From contig JAGBRZ010000030.1 in NCBI GenBank assembly GCA_017632155.1, positions 1 to 31,037 on the forward strand: a DNA stretch of 31,037 bases, in the 5' to 3' direction. Each line of letters starts with the position of its first letter. The first letter of the stretch is position 1. Both the position numbers and the translations under genes were made by a program. The stretch comes from Clostridia bacterium (GTDB lineage Bacteria; Bacillota_A; Clostridia; Oscillospirales; CAG-272). Below are positions 16,317 to 24,041 of the stretch, in pieces. The notes under the pieces are model-generated. The model saw nothing but the letters and a program-made list of their open reading frames with translations. It was not told where the DNA came from and did not search any database.

Positions 16317-16950
16317 CTCTTCTGCCTCCCGTCACTTCGTTCATGTCAATGGTGCAGTCGAAATATTTGCCAAGGCGCTCGTCGTGGGTGACCGCGATCA
16401 GCGTCTTTCCCTTTGAGATCTCAATAAGCTGTTTGATGACAGCCTCACCGATGGCGAAGTTGAGATTGCCCGTCGGCTCGTCGGCAAGGATGATGTCGGG
16501 CTTCTTGACAATGGCGCGCGCAATCGCGACCCTCTGCTTTTCGCCGCCCGAAAGATGCTTGACCTTTTTGTTCTTCTTGTCAAGGATGCCGAGCGACTCA
16601 AGAACCTCGTCCGCCGCAGAGGTGTCAACCTTTTCGAGCTTTAAGATGTTGATGTTATCAATGACCGTCATATCGGGGATGAGTTTGAAATCCTGAAAAA
16701 TGTATCCTATTTTATTAATACGGAATTTATCCTTTTCCTTTTGCGACTTGGAGGTCATCTCCTCGCCTCCGATCTCAATGTTGCCCGACTCCGGCGAGAG
16801 GATTCCCGCGATCATATTAAGCAGTGTGGATTTGCCGCATCCGGATGCTCCCAGGAGCATATAGGACTTGCCGTCCTCGAACACAAGATCGCGGTAGTCG
16901 ATCGCGGTCTCGTTCTGAAAGTGTTTTGAAAGATCTGTTGTTTTGATCAT
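16309..16950 (-). CDS. ABC transporter ATP-binding protein, LolD/MacB type
   Basis: The 213-residue ATPase shows Walker A GASGCGKST (34-42), a Q-loop in IFQDF, signature LSGGEKQR (132-139), Walker B IILADEPTG (152-160) and the H-loop AVTHDE. It powers the FtsX-type permease encoded directly downstream with an 8-base overlap. ATG 16950 follows GGAGA on the minus strand; an in-frame upstream reading has no ribosome binding site and lacks family similarity. The gap to the small upstream gene is 50 bases. Confidence 0.93.
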   Translation of the reverse strand: MIKTTDLSKHFQNETAIDYRDLVFEDGKSYMLLGASGCGKSTLLNMIAGILSPESGNIEIGGEEMTSKSQKEKDKFRINKIGYIFQDFKLIPDMTVIDNINILKLEKVDTSAADEVLESLGILDKKNKKVKHLSGGEKQRVAIARAIVKKPDIILADEPTGNLNFAIGEAVIKQLIEISKGKTLIAVTHDERLGKYFDCTIDMNEVTGGRRDV

Positions 16951-17000
16951 AATTGTTCTCCTTTGAAATTCGATTGTATTTGCGTGAATTTCAAAGGCGC

Positions 17001-17300
17001 TTATGAGGTGATCTTGGTCTTCAGCGCGACCGGAGAGGAAAAAGCGATATAGAACCCACCGGATCGCATAGCCTCGCACACATATATAAATAGAAGAATA
17101 GCGATGGTGCAGAGCATAGCCCGCAGAGATATACGCAACTCTGCCAGCGCACTAGATACAAGGCAGATAAGACAGTCGTTCGTGCAACAGCTGTGATCGT
17201 GTGTGCAGTAAAGTTCGGCAAGAGGCGAAAGCATCAGAAAAGCAAGCAGTATAACTGCCGCGAGTAGTGCAACTCCACGCTTGTAAATCCGAATCGACAA
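17001..17300 (-). CDS. Small Cys/His-rich membrane protein, first gene of metal ABC operon
   Basis: The 99-residue protein has a hydrophobic N-terminal segment (about 9-28), a compact Cys/His cluster YCTHDHSCCTNDCLIC (C32, H34, H36, C38, C39, C43, C46) and a second hydrophobic helix (about 61-77). Small proteins with an HDC-x4-CPIC-like cluster occur beside zinc transporter or Zur genes in Firmicutes, so it may bind metal at the outer membrane face. The start is TTG 17300, which follows AGGAGG at good spacing on the minus strand; an ATG further upstream has no ribosome binding site. Function is inferred from composition and position only. Confidence 0.7.
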   Translation of the reverse strand: MSIRIYKRGVALLAAVILLAFLMLSPLAELYCTHDHSCCTNDCLICLVSSALAELRISLRAMLCTIAILLFIYVCEAMRSGGFYIAFSSPVALKTKITS

Positions 17301-17344
17301 AATTATCCCTCCTTGCCTATATTTATACAAAATAATATACATTT

Positions 17345-17374
17345 ATTATAACACAAAGAAGAATCAAAGTCAAT
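17345..17374 (-). promoter_or_regulatory. Sigma-A promoter of the metal ABC operon
   Basis: On the minus strand TTGACT (17374-17369) and TATAAT (17350-17345) are 18 bp apart, 44 bases before the TTG start. A/T-rich inverted half-sites (AATAAT/TATTAT) lie downstream of the -10 box, but I do not see a clear Zur box. Confidence 0.65.
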
Positions 17375-17649
17375 GATCGTGAGAGAAAAAGCACGTGAAA
17401 GTCAGGTGAAGGTTATTGACTAATAGCTTCCTTATATAATATACCAATAAGGCGGCAAACAGGATAGGAATTCTTAATAGTTATAATGCAATAATACAAC
17501 GTTATGTTCTGCCTTAAATTGCGAAAATGTGGCTGTTAAAAATAATTGTAATAAAATAAAAGAATTACCAATATTAAACAATATCGATTTTTCACGATAA
17601 AAACCTACTTAAAATTTTATTAATTTCCCAATTATTTTTCCAAAAGGTA
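17375..17649. other. A/T-rich divergent intergenic region
   Basis: No gene is visible. A small inverted repeat CCTTAT/ATAAGG lies at 17430-17452. The stretch 17540-17649 is very A/T-rich with phased A and T runs, as expected of an UP element feeding the strong promoter at 17650. Confidence 0.45.
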
Positions 17650-17678
17650 TTGACAAAAACCAAAAAGTAGTGTAAAAT
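17650..17678 (+). promoter_or_regulatory. Promoter of the cohesin-protein operon
   Basis: Consensus TTGACA (17650-17655) and TAAAAT (17673-17678) are 17 bp apart and are preceded by A/T-rich DNA. Confidence 0.75.
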
Positions 17679-17834
17679 ATGATACGTGATGTTATGCTAT
17701 GCCGAAGTGTATCAATTGACGCTTGATATGCGGGGGTGATGAGGCTTGTGTCGGCACGTAAGGAACGATACAACATCTTGTCGAAGCATGGCATGACGAA
17801 CTCCCAAAAACATTTTTTCGAAAGGAAAGAAAAC
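17679..17834 (+). other. Long 5' leader of the cohesin-protein mRNA
   Basis: About 150 bases separate the predicted transcription start from ATG 17835. The leader can form TATCAA/TTGATA (17710-17715, 17723-17728) enclosed by GCCGA/TCGGC (17701-17705, 17751-17755). I recognise no known riboswitch. An unused GTG at 17736 reads in frame into the gene but would bury the signal peptide. Confidence 0.4.
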
Positions 17835-20800
17835 ATGAAAAAGATTTTTGCGTTTGTGTTGGCATCTCTCATGGTTCTGTCGCTCGTACCTGCGTCTGCG
17901 TTTGCGGCAATTTCCGTTGATACTCCCTGCCCCACAATACACACCGTTGCAAACTGTGATGCTGTGATCATCGGATCTCAGGAAGCAGATTGCGCAAACC
18001 CCGGTTACACTCGTTTCCAGTGTACCAAGTGTGGCGAACAGTTCCTTGGCAACATCGTTGCTGCAGGCGGCCACAAGTGGGTTCTTGATGAAGATCACAA
18101 GAACACCAAGATTCCCGCATGTACAGAGGGCAAGGACGGCTTCGGTCACTATGACTGTTCCGTTTGTGGCGCTACTAAGGAAGAGGCAATTGCTCTTGCT
18201 AAGCTCCATGACCTCGTATTCGTTTCCGGCGTAGGCTGCGAGGCTGCTTACGTTTGTACTGTCTGCGAAGGCACCTTCAACTCCAAGGGTGGAGAAGTTG
18301 GCGAGCATGCAGGTTGGGAACTCAAAGAGGTTGTTACCGAACCCACCGCTAAGACCAATGGTCTTGCTATCTTTGTTTGTACCGCTAAGAATTGCGGCGC
18401 AACCAAGGAAGTAACCATCAACGCTCAGTGCGATTGCAAGAACGACTACAAGTCTCAGGCTGCATTCTACAATGCATACGCTGCAGGCAAGTTCGTTCTC
18501 AAGACAAAGCCTTCCAAGGTTACTTGTACCGCTGATGGTAAGTACGCTATCTACGCTTGCGTAGACTGTGGCGCTTTCATCAGATGGAAGACAAATGACT
18601 CCAAGAAGTCTACCGATCTTCCTGAGGCTGTTCTTAATGAGGATGGTCAGGTTACCGGTATCAAGAACGGTAAGTTTGAGTTCGTAGCAAAGAACGAGAA
18701 CTCCACCTCTTCTTACAAGATCACCAAGCTTGGTCACTCCTATGTAGCTGACAATGATAAGGATCATCCCAAGCAGGTTACTGATGCTTGCAACTACTCC
18801 AAGTATTGTAAGAACTGTAAGAAGTACATCGCTCAGGATGGACACGCTTGGTTCGAGATCAACTCCACCGCTGCTACCTGTGAGACCTACGGTATCACCT
18901 ACAAGGTATGTCAGGTTTGTGGTCAGAACAAGAACGAGGTTAAGGATCCCCTTGGCCACGATCTCGCTACCGAGGTTTACCCCTCCACTTGCGGTACCTA
19001 TGGTTACACCATTACCTACTGTAAGAATGACACTAAGTGTACTTACACCAAGCCCGCTTCCGGCGCTAACTACTATGACTTTGCTACCGGTAAGGTATAT
19101 GCAGACGTTACTGTAGACCACGATGCTAAGAGCAGCACCGCTAAGGTTGTTCGTCCTATCGTAAGCATCGTTCCTCTCACCGAGCTCAAGGGCTCTCACA
19201 CCTTCACTACTACTCAGATCATCGGCGGCCAGGCTAACTGCGCATCCGGTCTCGTAGTAATGCAGACATGTAAGGATTGTAACTACGTTACTTATACTCA
19301 GATCGCTCCCAAGGGTCACACCTTCGGCGAGACCACCACTATCGAGGCTACTTGCACTTCTTCCGGTTCTATCATGAAGACCTGTAAGGTATGTAACTAC
19401 CTTGATATCATCGTACTTCCCAAGCTCACCGCTCACAAGTACGTTCAGATCGACCTCCAGTACAACTGTGCTGGCGAGTTCTTCCAGGCTCCTGATGGCC
19501 GTTTCTATCACGGTATCAGCACCATGGCTTGTGCATTCGGTTGTGCAGGCACTGAGGTTAAGAACTACATCGATCCCGTTGGCGCTTCCTCTGCTAAGAT
19601 TTGGTTCGAAAGCTTCGAGGATGCTACCAAGTATCACGGTGCAACCCTCACTCTCGTAGCAGGCAGCTACCGTGCTCCTAGCTGCACTTCCGCTGGTTAC
19701 GGCATCTACGTATGCGGTACTTGCGGTCAGAGCGTATATGTTACCACTCCTGCAGTTGGTCATATGCCCACTCTTACTCCCGAAGGAAAGCCCATCGAGA
19801 TCCCCGGCAAGGCTGCTACATGTACCGAGTCCGGCCTCAAGGCTTACAGCCTCTGCGCTACCTGCAATGGCTCCATCATTCTCAATGAGAAGGGCGAGTA
19901 TGTTTCTGTCACTACTGCACAGCTCGTTACCAATCCTCACTCCGCAACTCTCGTTCCCGTTGTCGTAACTTCTTGCGACGGCGTTAACTCCGTTACCTAC
20001 TACAAGTGTTCCGTTGACGGCTGTGGCAAGATCTTTGCTGACGCTGAGGCTAAGACCCCCGTTGCTAAGCTTCCCGCTGACAAGGCACACACTTGGAAGG
20101 TTCTCTACTCCGGCGTAGTTCTTAACTGTAACAACGACGGTTATCCCGAGATCAGATACTGCGCAACTTGTAAGACTCTTGAGAAGACTCAGTACGCTGA
20201 GTTCCTCAAGGATGGCGAAGTTGTTGTTGACGTTTACTCCTTCGAGTCCTGGAACGTTGAGGAGTATGCAATTCCCACCGTTATCAGCTATGTAAATGGC
20301 GCTTACAACAAGGCTGCTGACAAGGTTGCTAAGTACTCTCACGGCGAAGCTAAGAACTGTCCCGCTGAGTGGGCAGGTCTCATCATGAACCACGAGGCAT
20401 ATTCTAACGCTGCTGACTGCGACGAAGAGTATGGTTATGTTGGTCACCTCTGCCTCATCTGTGGCTACGAGTACATCACTGACTTCGTAACTGCTGCTGG
20501 CGGACACTACAACATCTACGGCGAGAAGCTCGAAGAGAGCTGCGCTAACTATGTTGCAGTTAAGGATAGAACTTGTATCAACTGTAACAAGACCATTGGT
20601 GTTGCTGCAGAGCTCCACAATGTTGTTAAGGGCGAGACCATCGCTCCCACCTGCTCCACCGAGGGCTACACCTATTCTTACTGTAAGAATGACGGTTGTA
20701 CTTGGGTACAGGTTTCCGACGCTAAGCCTGCTGTAAAGCCTGCTGATTACCACAAGAACACCAAGAACCTTAAGGTTGGCGGCGTTGAGGCTGACTATGC

Positions 20801-21734
20801 TACCGTTGGTAATTCCTACACCTACTGTCCTGTTTGCCTTGAGGTTATCAAGGTTCAGAAGGAAACCAAGCTCGATGAGGCTGGTCTTGAGATTCAGCTC
20901 TCTACCGACACTGATTCCTACATCCCCGGCTCCAAGGTATACGTAACTGTAACCCTCAACTCCCTCAAGGGTGTTGATGTTTGGGGTGTAAACTTCCCGA
21001 TCACCTATGATCCTGCTGTATTCAAGTATGTTGGTTACACCTTCAATACTGCTGCAGGCGCATTCCAGACCTTCACTGTTAACGCAGTTCAGTCTTACAA
21101 GACCTTCGACTATTACGGATCTCTCTTCACTAAGGGTGACTTTACTGATGCAGGTGTAGTAGTTGTTGCTGCAAGCGCAGACGATGAGATCGCTATCAAG
21201 GGCGCTCAGACTCTCGCAACCTTCGAGTTCGAAGTAATCAACTACTCCGGAACCGAGACCGAGGCTACCTTCGCTGTTGAATCCAAGAGCGTTCTCACCG
21301 GTGTTGAACTCGGTGCTGAGTACGTATCTGCAGTTGGCGGATACCTCGTTGACGAATCCAAGGCTACCGTTAAGACCTACGCTGCTGACGTAGTTGACGG
21401 TATGGGTAAGACTGTTCCTACCAACGCTATCGACTCTCTCGGTAACAAGGCTAACTACGCAACCGTTAACGTTGCTGGCTTCCTTGATCTCGATGGTAAG
21501 AACGGTATCACCATGGCTGATGCTCACCTCCTCTACGCTCTCATTTACAACAATGAGTATGACGTACTTGCAGATGCTGACTTCGACGGCAAGATCACCG
21601 CTTATGACCTTAACGTTCTCTACAGCATCCTTGTTGGTCAGATCACTGTTGAGGATTACCTCAATCCTCCCCAGACTGTTGTAGAAGCAGCAGAGAATGG
21701 CCAGATTCCCCAGTCTTGGTGGAAGAACAACTAA
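17835..21734 (+). CDS. Secreted Cys/His-module protein with cohesin and dockerin domains
   Basis: The 1299-residue protein has a Sec signal peptide ending in SAFA. About 1000 residues of repeated modules follow, each with a TC, a CxxC about ten residues later and a GH (for example ATCTSSGSIMKTCKVC). Residues about 1013-1200 form a cohesin-like beta domain (LSTDTDSYIPGSKVYVTVTL, then WGVNFPITYDPAVFKYVGY). Residues about 1212-1275 form a dockerin-like pair of calcium loops. The second loop (DADFDGKITAYD) is canonical. The first (DLDGKNGITMAD) has Lys-Asn where Asn-Gly is expected. There is no membrane anchor. Codon use is extremely biased, suggesting very high expression. The next gene starts 43 bases later and encodes an anchored cohesin protein. 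ATG 17835 follows GGAAAG and opens the signal peptide. Confidence 0.88.
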   Translation: MKKIFAFVLASLMVLSLVPASAFAAISVDTPCPTIHTVANCDAVIIGSQEADCANPGYTRFQCTKCGEQFLGNIVAAGGHKWVLDEDHKNTKIPACTEGKDGFGHYDCSVCGATKEEAIALAKLHDLVFVSGVGCEAAYVCTVCEGTFNSKGGEVGEHAGWELKEVVTEPTAKTNGLAIFVCTAKNCGATKEVTINAQCDCKNDYKSQAAFYNAYAAGKFVLKTKPSKVTCTADGKYAIYACVDCGAFIRWKTNDSKKSTDLPEAVLNEDGQVTGIKNGKFEFVAKNENSTSSYKITKLGHSYVADNDKDHPKQVTDACNYSKYCKNCKKYIAQDGHAWFEINSTAATCETYGITYKVCQVCGQNKNEVKDPLGHDLATEVYPSTCGTYGYTITYCKNDTKCTYTKPASGANYYDFATGKVYADVTVDHDAKSSTAKVVRPIVSIVPLTELKGSHTFTTTQIIGGQANCASGLVVMQTCKDCNYVTYTQIAPKGHTFGETTTIEATCTSSGSIMKTCKVCNYLDIIVLPKLTAHKYVQIDLQYNCAGEFFQAPDGRFYHGISTMACAFGCAGTEVKNYIDPVGASSAKIWFESFEDATKYHGATLTLVAGSYRAPSCTSAGYGIYVCGTCGQSVYVTTPAVGHMPTLTPEGKPIEIPGKAATCTESGLKAYSLCATCNGSIILNEKGEYVSVTTAQLVTNPHSATLVPVVVTSCDGVNSVTYYKCSVDGCGKIFADAEAKTPVAKLPADKAHTWKVLYSGVVLNCNNDGYPEIRYCATCKTLEKTQYAEFLKDGEVVVDVYSFESWNVEEYAIPTVISYVNGAYNKAADKVAKYSHGEAKNCPAEWAGLIMNHEAYSNAADCDEEYGYVGHLCLICGYEYITDFVTAAGGHYNIYGEKLEESCANYVAVKDRTCINCNKTIGVAAELHNVVKGETIAPTCSTEGYTYSYCKNDGCTWVQVSDAKPAVKPADYHKNTKNLKVGGVEADYATVGNSYTYCPVCLEVIKVQKETKLDEAGLEIQLSTDTDSYIPGSKVYVTVTLNSLKGVDVWGVNFPITYDPAVFKYVGYTFNTAAGAFQTFTVNAVQSYKTFDYYGSLFTKGDFTDAGVVVVAASADDEIAIKGAQTLATFEFEVINYSGTETEATFAVESKSVLTGVELGAEYVSAVGGYLVDESKATVKTYAADVVDGMGKTVPTNAIDSLGNKANYATVNVAGFLDLDGKNGITMADAHLLYALIYNNEYDVLADADFDGKITAYDLNVLYSILVGQITVEDYLNPPQTVVEAAENGQIPQSWWKNN

Positions 21735-21777
21735 TTGTTGATCCATAATATAACAACTTTAGAATAGGAGAACTCAA

Positions 21778-23910
21778 GTGAAAAGAATACTTTGTATCCT
21801 CTTCGCTCTGTGTTCTGTCATAACTCTATCGTTGTCAGTATCAGCTGAATCAACCAATAAACTGACTTATGCAGTGGAAGCTTCGGCTTCCACTGTATCT
21901 GCAAATACCGAATTTACATTATTAGTAAAGGTTGCCGAGAATACCGGTATTTGCTGGGCGAAGGCCGTAGTCTCCTATGATTCTTCGGTACTCACATACA
22001 TAGATTATTCGACAGACCAAAGCGTATTTAAATCTACAATTACCGCAAATAACCCCAAAGACGGAGAAGTAGTTGTTACCCTTGGTGGTATTTCCGTACT
22101 CTTCGCACCCAATCCTACTGTGTTTACAGATAAGGGCGTTTTTGTTGCTCTTACATTCAGAGTAAATGAAAATGCTAAAGCGGGCGATACCGTTGTGTCT
22201 GTAAAAACCTCTGAAAATGACGTCGTAAAGATCGTTAATTCAGTTCCTAATTACGATTATAAGATCACAAATGCTTCCACAACCGTCAAAGTTAACGCCG
22301 GTAGCCACAAGTGCACTCCTGCAGCAGCAGTAAAGGAAAATGAAGTTCCTGCTACTTGCTTGGCAGAAGGACATTATGATATGGTTGTTTACTGCACTTC
22401 TTGTGGAGGAGTCATTAGCCGTGAAACTAAAACCATTGCAAAGACTAGCCACGTTGCCGGAGCTGTGATTCGTGAAAATGTTAAGGAAGCTACTTGCCTT
22501 GCAACCGGTTCTTACGATGAAGTGACTAAGTGTACTTATTGCCAGACCGAAATGTCACGCAAGAAGGTCGATCTTCCTAAGACCGATCACAAGCCCGGAG
22601 AATCAAAGATTGAAAATCTCAAGGACGCTACTTGCACACAGCAGGGAAGCTATGATTTGATCACATATTGCTCGATTTGTAAGGCTCAGTTGTCTAAGAC
22701 AAATGAAATTATTGAATTCGGACCTCATACACCCGGTGCAACTAACGAAGAGAATCACATAGCCCCCACTTGCGCAAAGGCCGGTTCTTATGAGATCGTT
22801 ACATACTGTAAAGTATGTAGCAAGGAAGCAAGCAGAGAGAAGAAAGAAATTCCCGCACTTGAACATGTAAAGGGCAATTCTGTAAAGGAAAATCAGAAAG
22901 CCGCTACTTGTGCAAAGGAAGGTTCTTATGACGAGGTTGTATACTGCACTGTTTGTAAGGGCGAGGTGGCAAGAGTCACTGTAAAGATCGCCAAGACAGA
23001 GCATACACCCGGTAATGCTAAAGAAGAAAATAGAAAAGCTCCCGTAAACTGCGGAGCTGATGGAACATATGATTCTGTTGTATATTGCTCTGTTTGTAAA
23101 ATAGAGCTTAGCAGAATTACACAAAGCATTCCTGCACCCGCGCATAAGCCCGGCCCTGCAGCAACTGCAACCACTCCTCAAATTTGTACCGTTTGTAATA
23201 AGGTACTTGCTCCGAAGCTTGACCACGTTCATAGCTGGGCAAGTTCTTGGACAAAGGACGCAGTCGGCCATTGGCATACTTGCTCCGGATGCGATAATAA
23301 AAACAATTACGAAGAGCATCACTATACAAACGGTTGCGACGCAGATTGCAACATTTGTGGTGCATCTCGTGCTGTTGTAGGTCATCAGTACGATAATGAC
23401 TGCGATGATATTTGCAACAAATGTAATGAAAAGCGCACTATTGTTGGACATACATATGATAACAACTGTGATGGCACTTGTAATACATGTGGCACTCAGC
23501 GTCCTGTAACTCATACTTATGACAACAACTGTGATGCAACATGTAATATCTGTAATACTCCCCGAGTTGCTGCAGATCACGTATATGGAAGTTGGAATAC
23601 TGTTAAGGAAGCTACCGCTACTACTGACGGTCAGCGCGAGCGTACCTGCAACATTTGCGGTAATAAGCAGACTGAGGTAATTCCCGCCACCGGATCTACT
23701 GCTGATACTACAGTAACAACCACCGAGCCTACTCCCGGTACTTCGGGTAGCGAAGTTACCACAGAGAAGACTCCCGGCCCCGAGGCTACTGAGCCCAATC
23801 AGACCGAAGATCCCGGTGTTGAAGACCCCGGATGCGGATCTGTTGTATCCATGGGCATCGCTATTATCGCGATCCTCGGTACCGCACTTATTATGAAGAA
23901 GAGAGATTAA
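21778..23910 (+). CDS. Membrane-anchored cohesin-domain protein with Cys/His repeats
   Basis: The 710-residue protein starts at GTG 21778 behind GGAG, with a signal peptide ending near VSAE. Residues about 27-172 form a cohesin-like domain (LTYAVEASASTVSANTEFTL, AKAVVSYDSSVLTYIDY). Six full Cys modules of about 46 residues follow (residues about 176-480), then four short modules of about 22 residues with HxYDNNCDxxCNxC (about 515-600). A Thr/Pro/Glu linker leads to a C-terminal helix GIAIIAILGTAL preceded by GCG and followed by KKRD, a surface anchor. It is probably in an operon with the preceding cohesin/dockerin gene and could hold that protein at the cell surface. Binding between them is inference. 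Confidence 0.88.
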   Translation: MKRILCILFALCSVITLSLSVSAESTNKLTYAVEASASTVSANTEFTLLVKVAENTGICWAKAVVSYDSSVLTYIDYSTDQSVFKSTITANNPKDGEVVVTLGGISVLFAPNPTVFTDKGVFVALTFRVNENAKAGDTVVSVKTSENDVVKIVNSVPNYDYKITNASTTVKVNAGSHKCTPAAAVKENEVPATCLAEGHYDMVVYCTSCGGVISRETKTIAKTSHVAGAVIRENVKEATCLATGSYDEVTKCTYCQTEMSRKKVDLPKTDHKPGESKIENLKDATCTQQGSYDLITYCSICKAQLSKTNEIIEFGPHTPGATNEENHIAPTCAKAGSYEIVTYCKVCSKEASREKKEIPALEHVKGNSVKENQKAATCAKEGSYDEVVYCTVCKGEVARVTVKIAKTEHTPGNAKEENRKAPVNCGADGTYDSVVYCSVCKIELSRITQSIPAPAHKPGPAATATTPQICTVCNKVLAPKLDHVHSWASSWTKDAVGHWHTCSGCDNKNNYEEHHYTNGCDADCNICGASRAVVGHQYDNDCDDICNKCNEKRTIVGHTYDNNCDGTCNTCGTQRPVTHTYDNNCDATCNICNTPRVAADHVYGSWNTVKEATATTDGQRERTCNICGNKQTEVIPATGSTADTTVTTTEPTPGTSGSEVTTEKTPGPEATEPNQTEDPGVEDPGCGSVVSMGIAIIAILGTALIMKKRD
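22303..23220 (+). repeat. Six tandem Cys-module repeats within the coding sequence
   Basis: Six degenerate repeats of about 44-47 codons plus a partial seventh. Each has the pattern H-x-P/A-G, E-N, A-T-C, G-x-Y, Y-C-x-x-C and ends with I/L-P/A-K/A before the next His. The DNA has diverged, so these are old protein-level repeats. Confidence 0.8.
23320..23577 (+). repeat. Four short HxYDNNCD-type repeats within the coding sequence
   Basis: Four tandem units of 21-22 codons with the pattern H-x-Y-x-N-x-C-D-x3-C-N-x-C and a nearby Arg. The acidic Asn/Asp-rich start and three Cys per unit suggest metal binding. Confidence 0.8.
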
Positions 23911-23929
23911 TCATCTTCCTTTTGAAAAA

Positions 23930-23966
23930 CCCTGCCGCCCAAACGGGGCGGCGGGGACCTTTTTTA
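23930..23966 (+). terminator. Rho-independent terminator of the cohesin-protein operon
   Basis: A G/C-rich 11-bp stem (23930-23940 with 23946-23956) is followed by a T run from 23960. Confidence 0.9.
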
Positions 23967-23984
23967 TAATTTTTGATTTTTGAA

Positions 23985-24013
23985 TTGACTTTCTTTGAAT
24001 ATTATGATATACT
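23985..24013 (+). promoter_or_regulatory. Sigma-A promoter
   Basis: TTGACT (23985-23990) and TATACT (24008-24013) are 17 bp apart, 28 bases before ATG 24042. Confidence 0.75.
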
Positions 24014-24041
24014 TTAATGAAAGACGTTTGGGAGGGAAGAG

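Noticed and set aside
17401..17440. Second promoter in the divergent region (TTGACT and TATAAT)
   Set aside because: The two boxes are only 13 bp apart, too close for sigma-A use.
17736..17834. Upstream in-frame start for the cohesin/dockerin gene
   Set aside because: It would add 33 residues before a clear signal peptide; the ATG at 17835 has its own purine-rich ribosome binding site.
17712..21746. 1344-codon open frame on the minus strand
   Set aside because: It is the exact codon-register complement of the secreted cohesin/dockerin gene. It has no ribosome binding site or family similarity, and its openness follows from the sense gene avoiding TTA, CTA and TCA.
22303..23577. Possible CRISPR-like array
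   Set aside because: The repeats are in-frame protein modules with diverged DNA and no constant repeat or unique spacers.
22603..23580. 325-codon minus-strand frame under the anchored cohesin gene
   Set aside because: Low-complexity hydrophobic shadow of Cys repeats, with no start signal.
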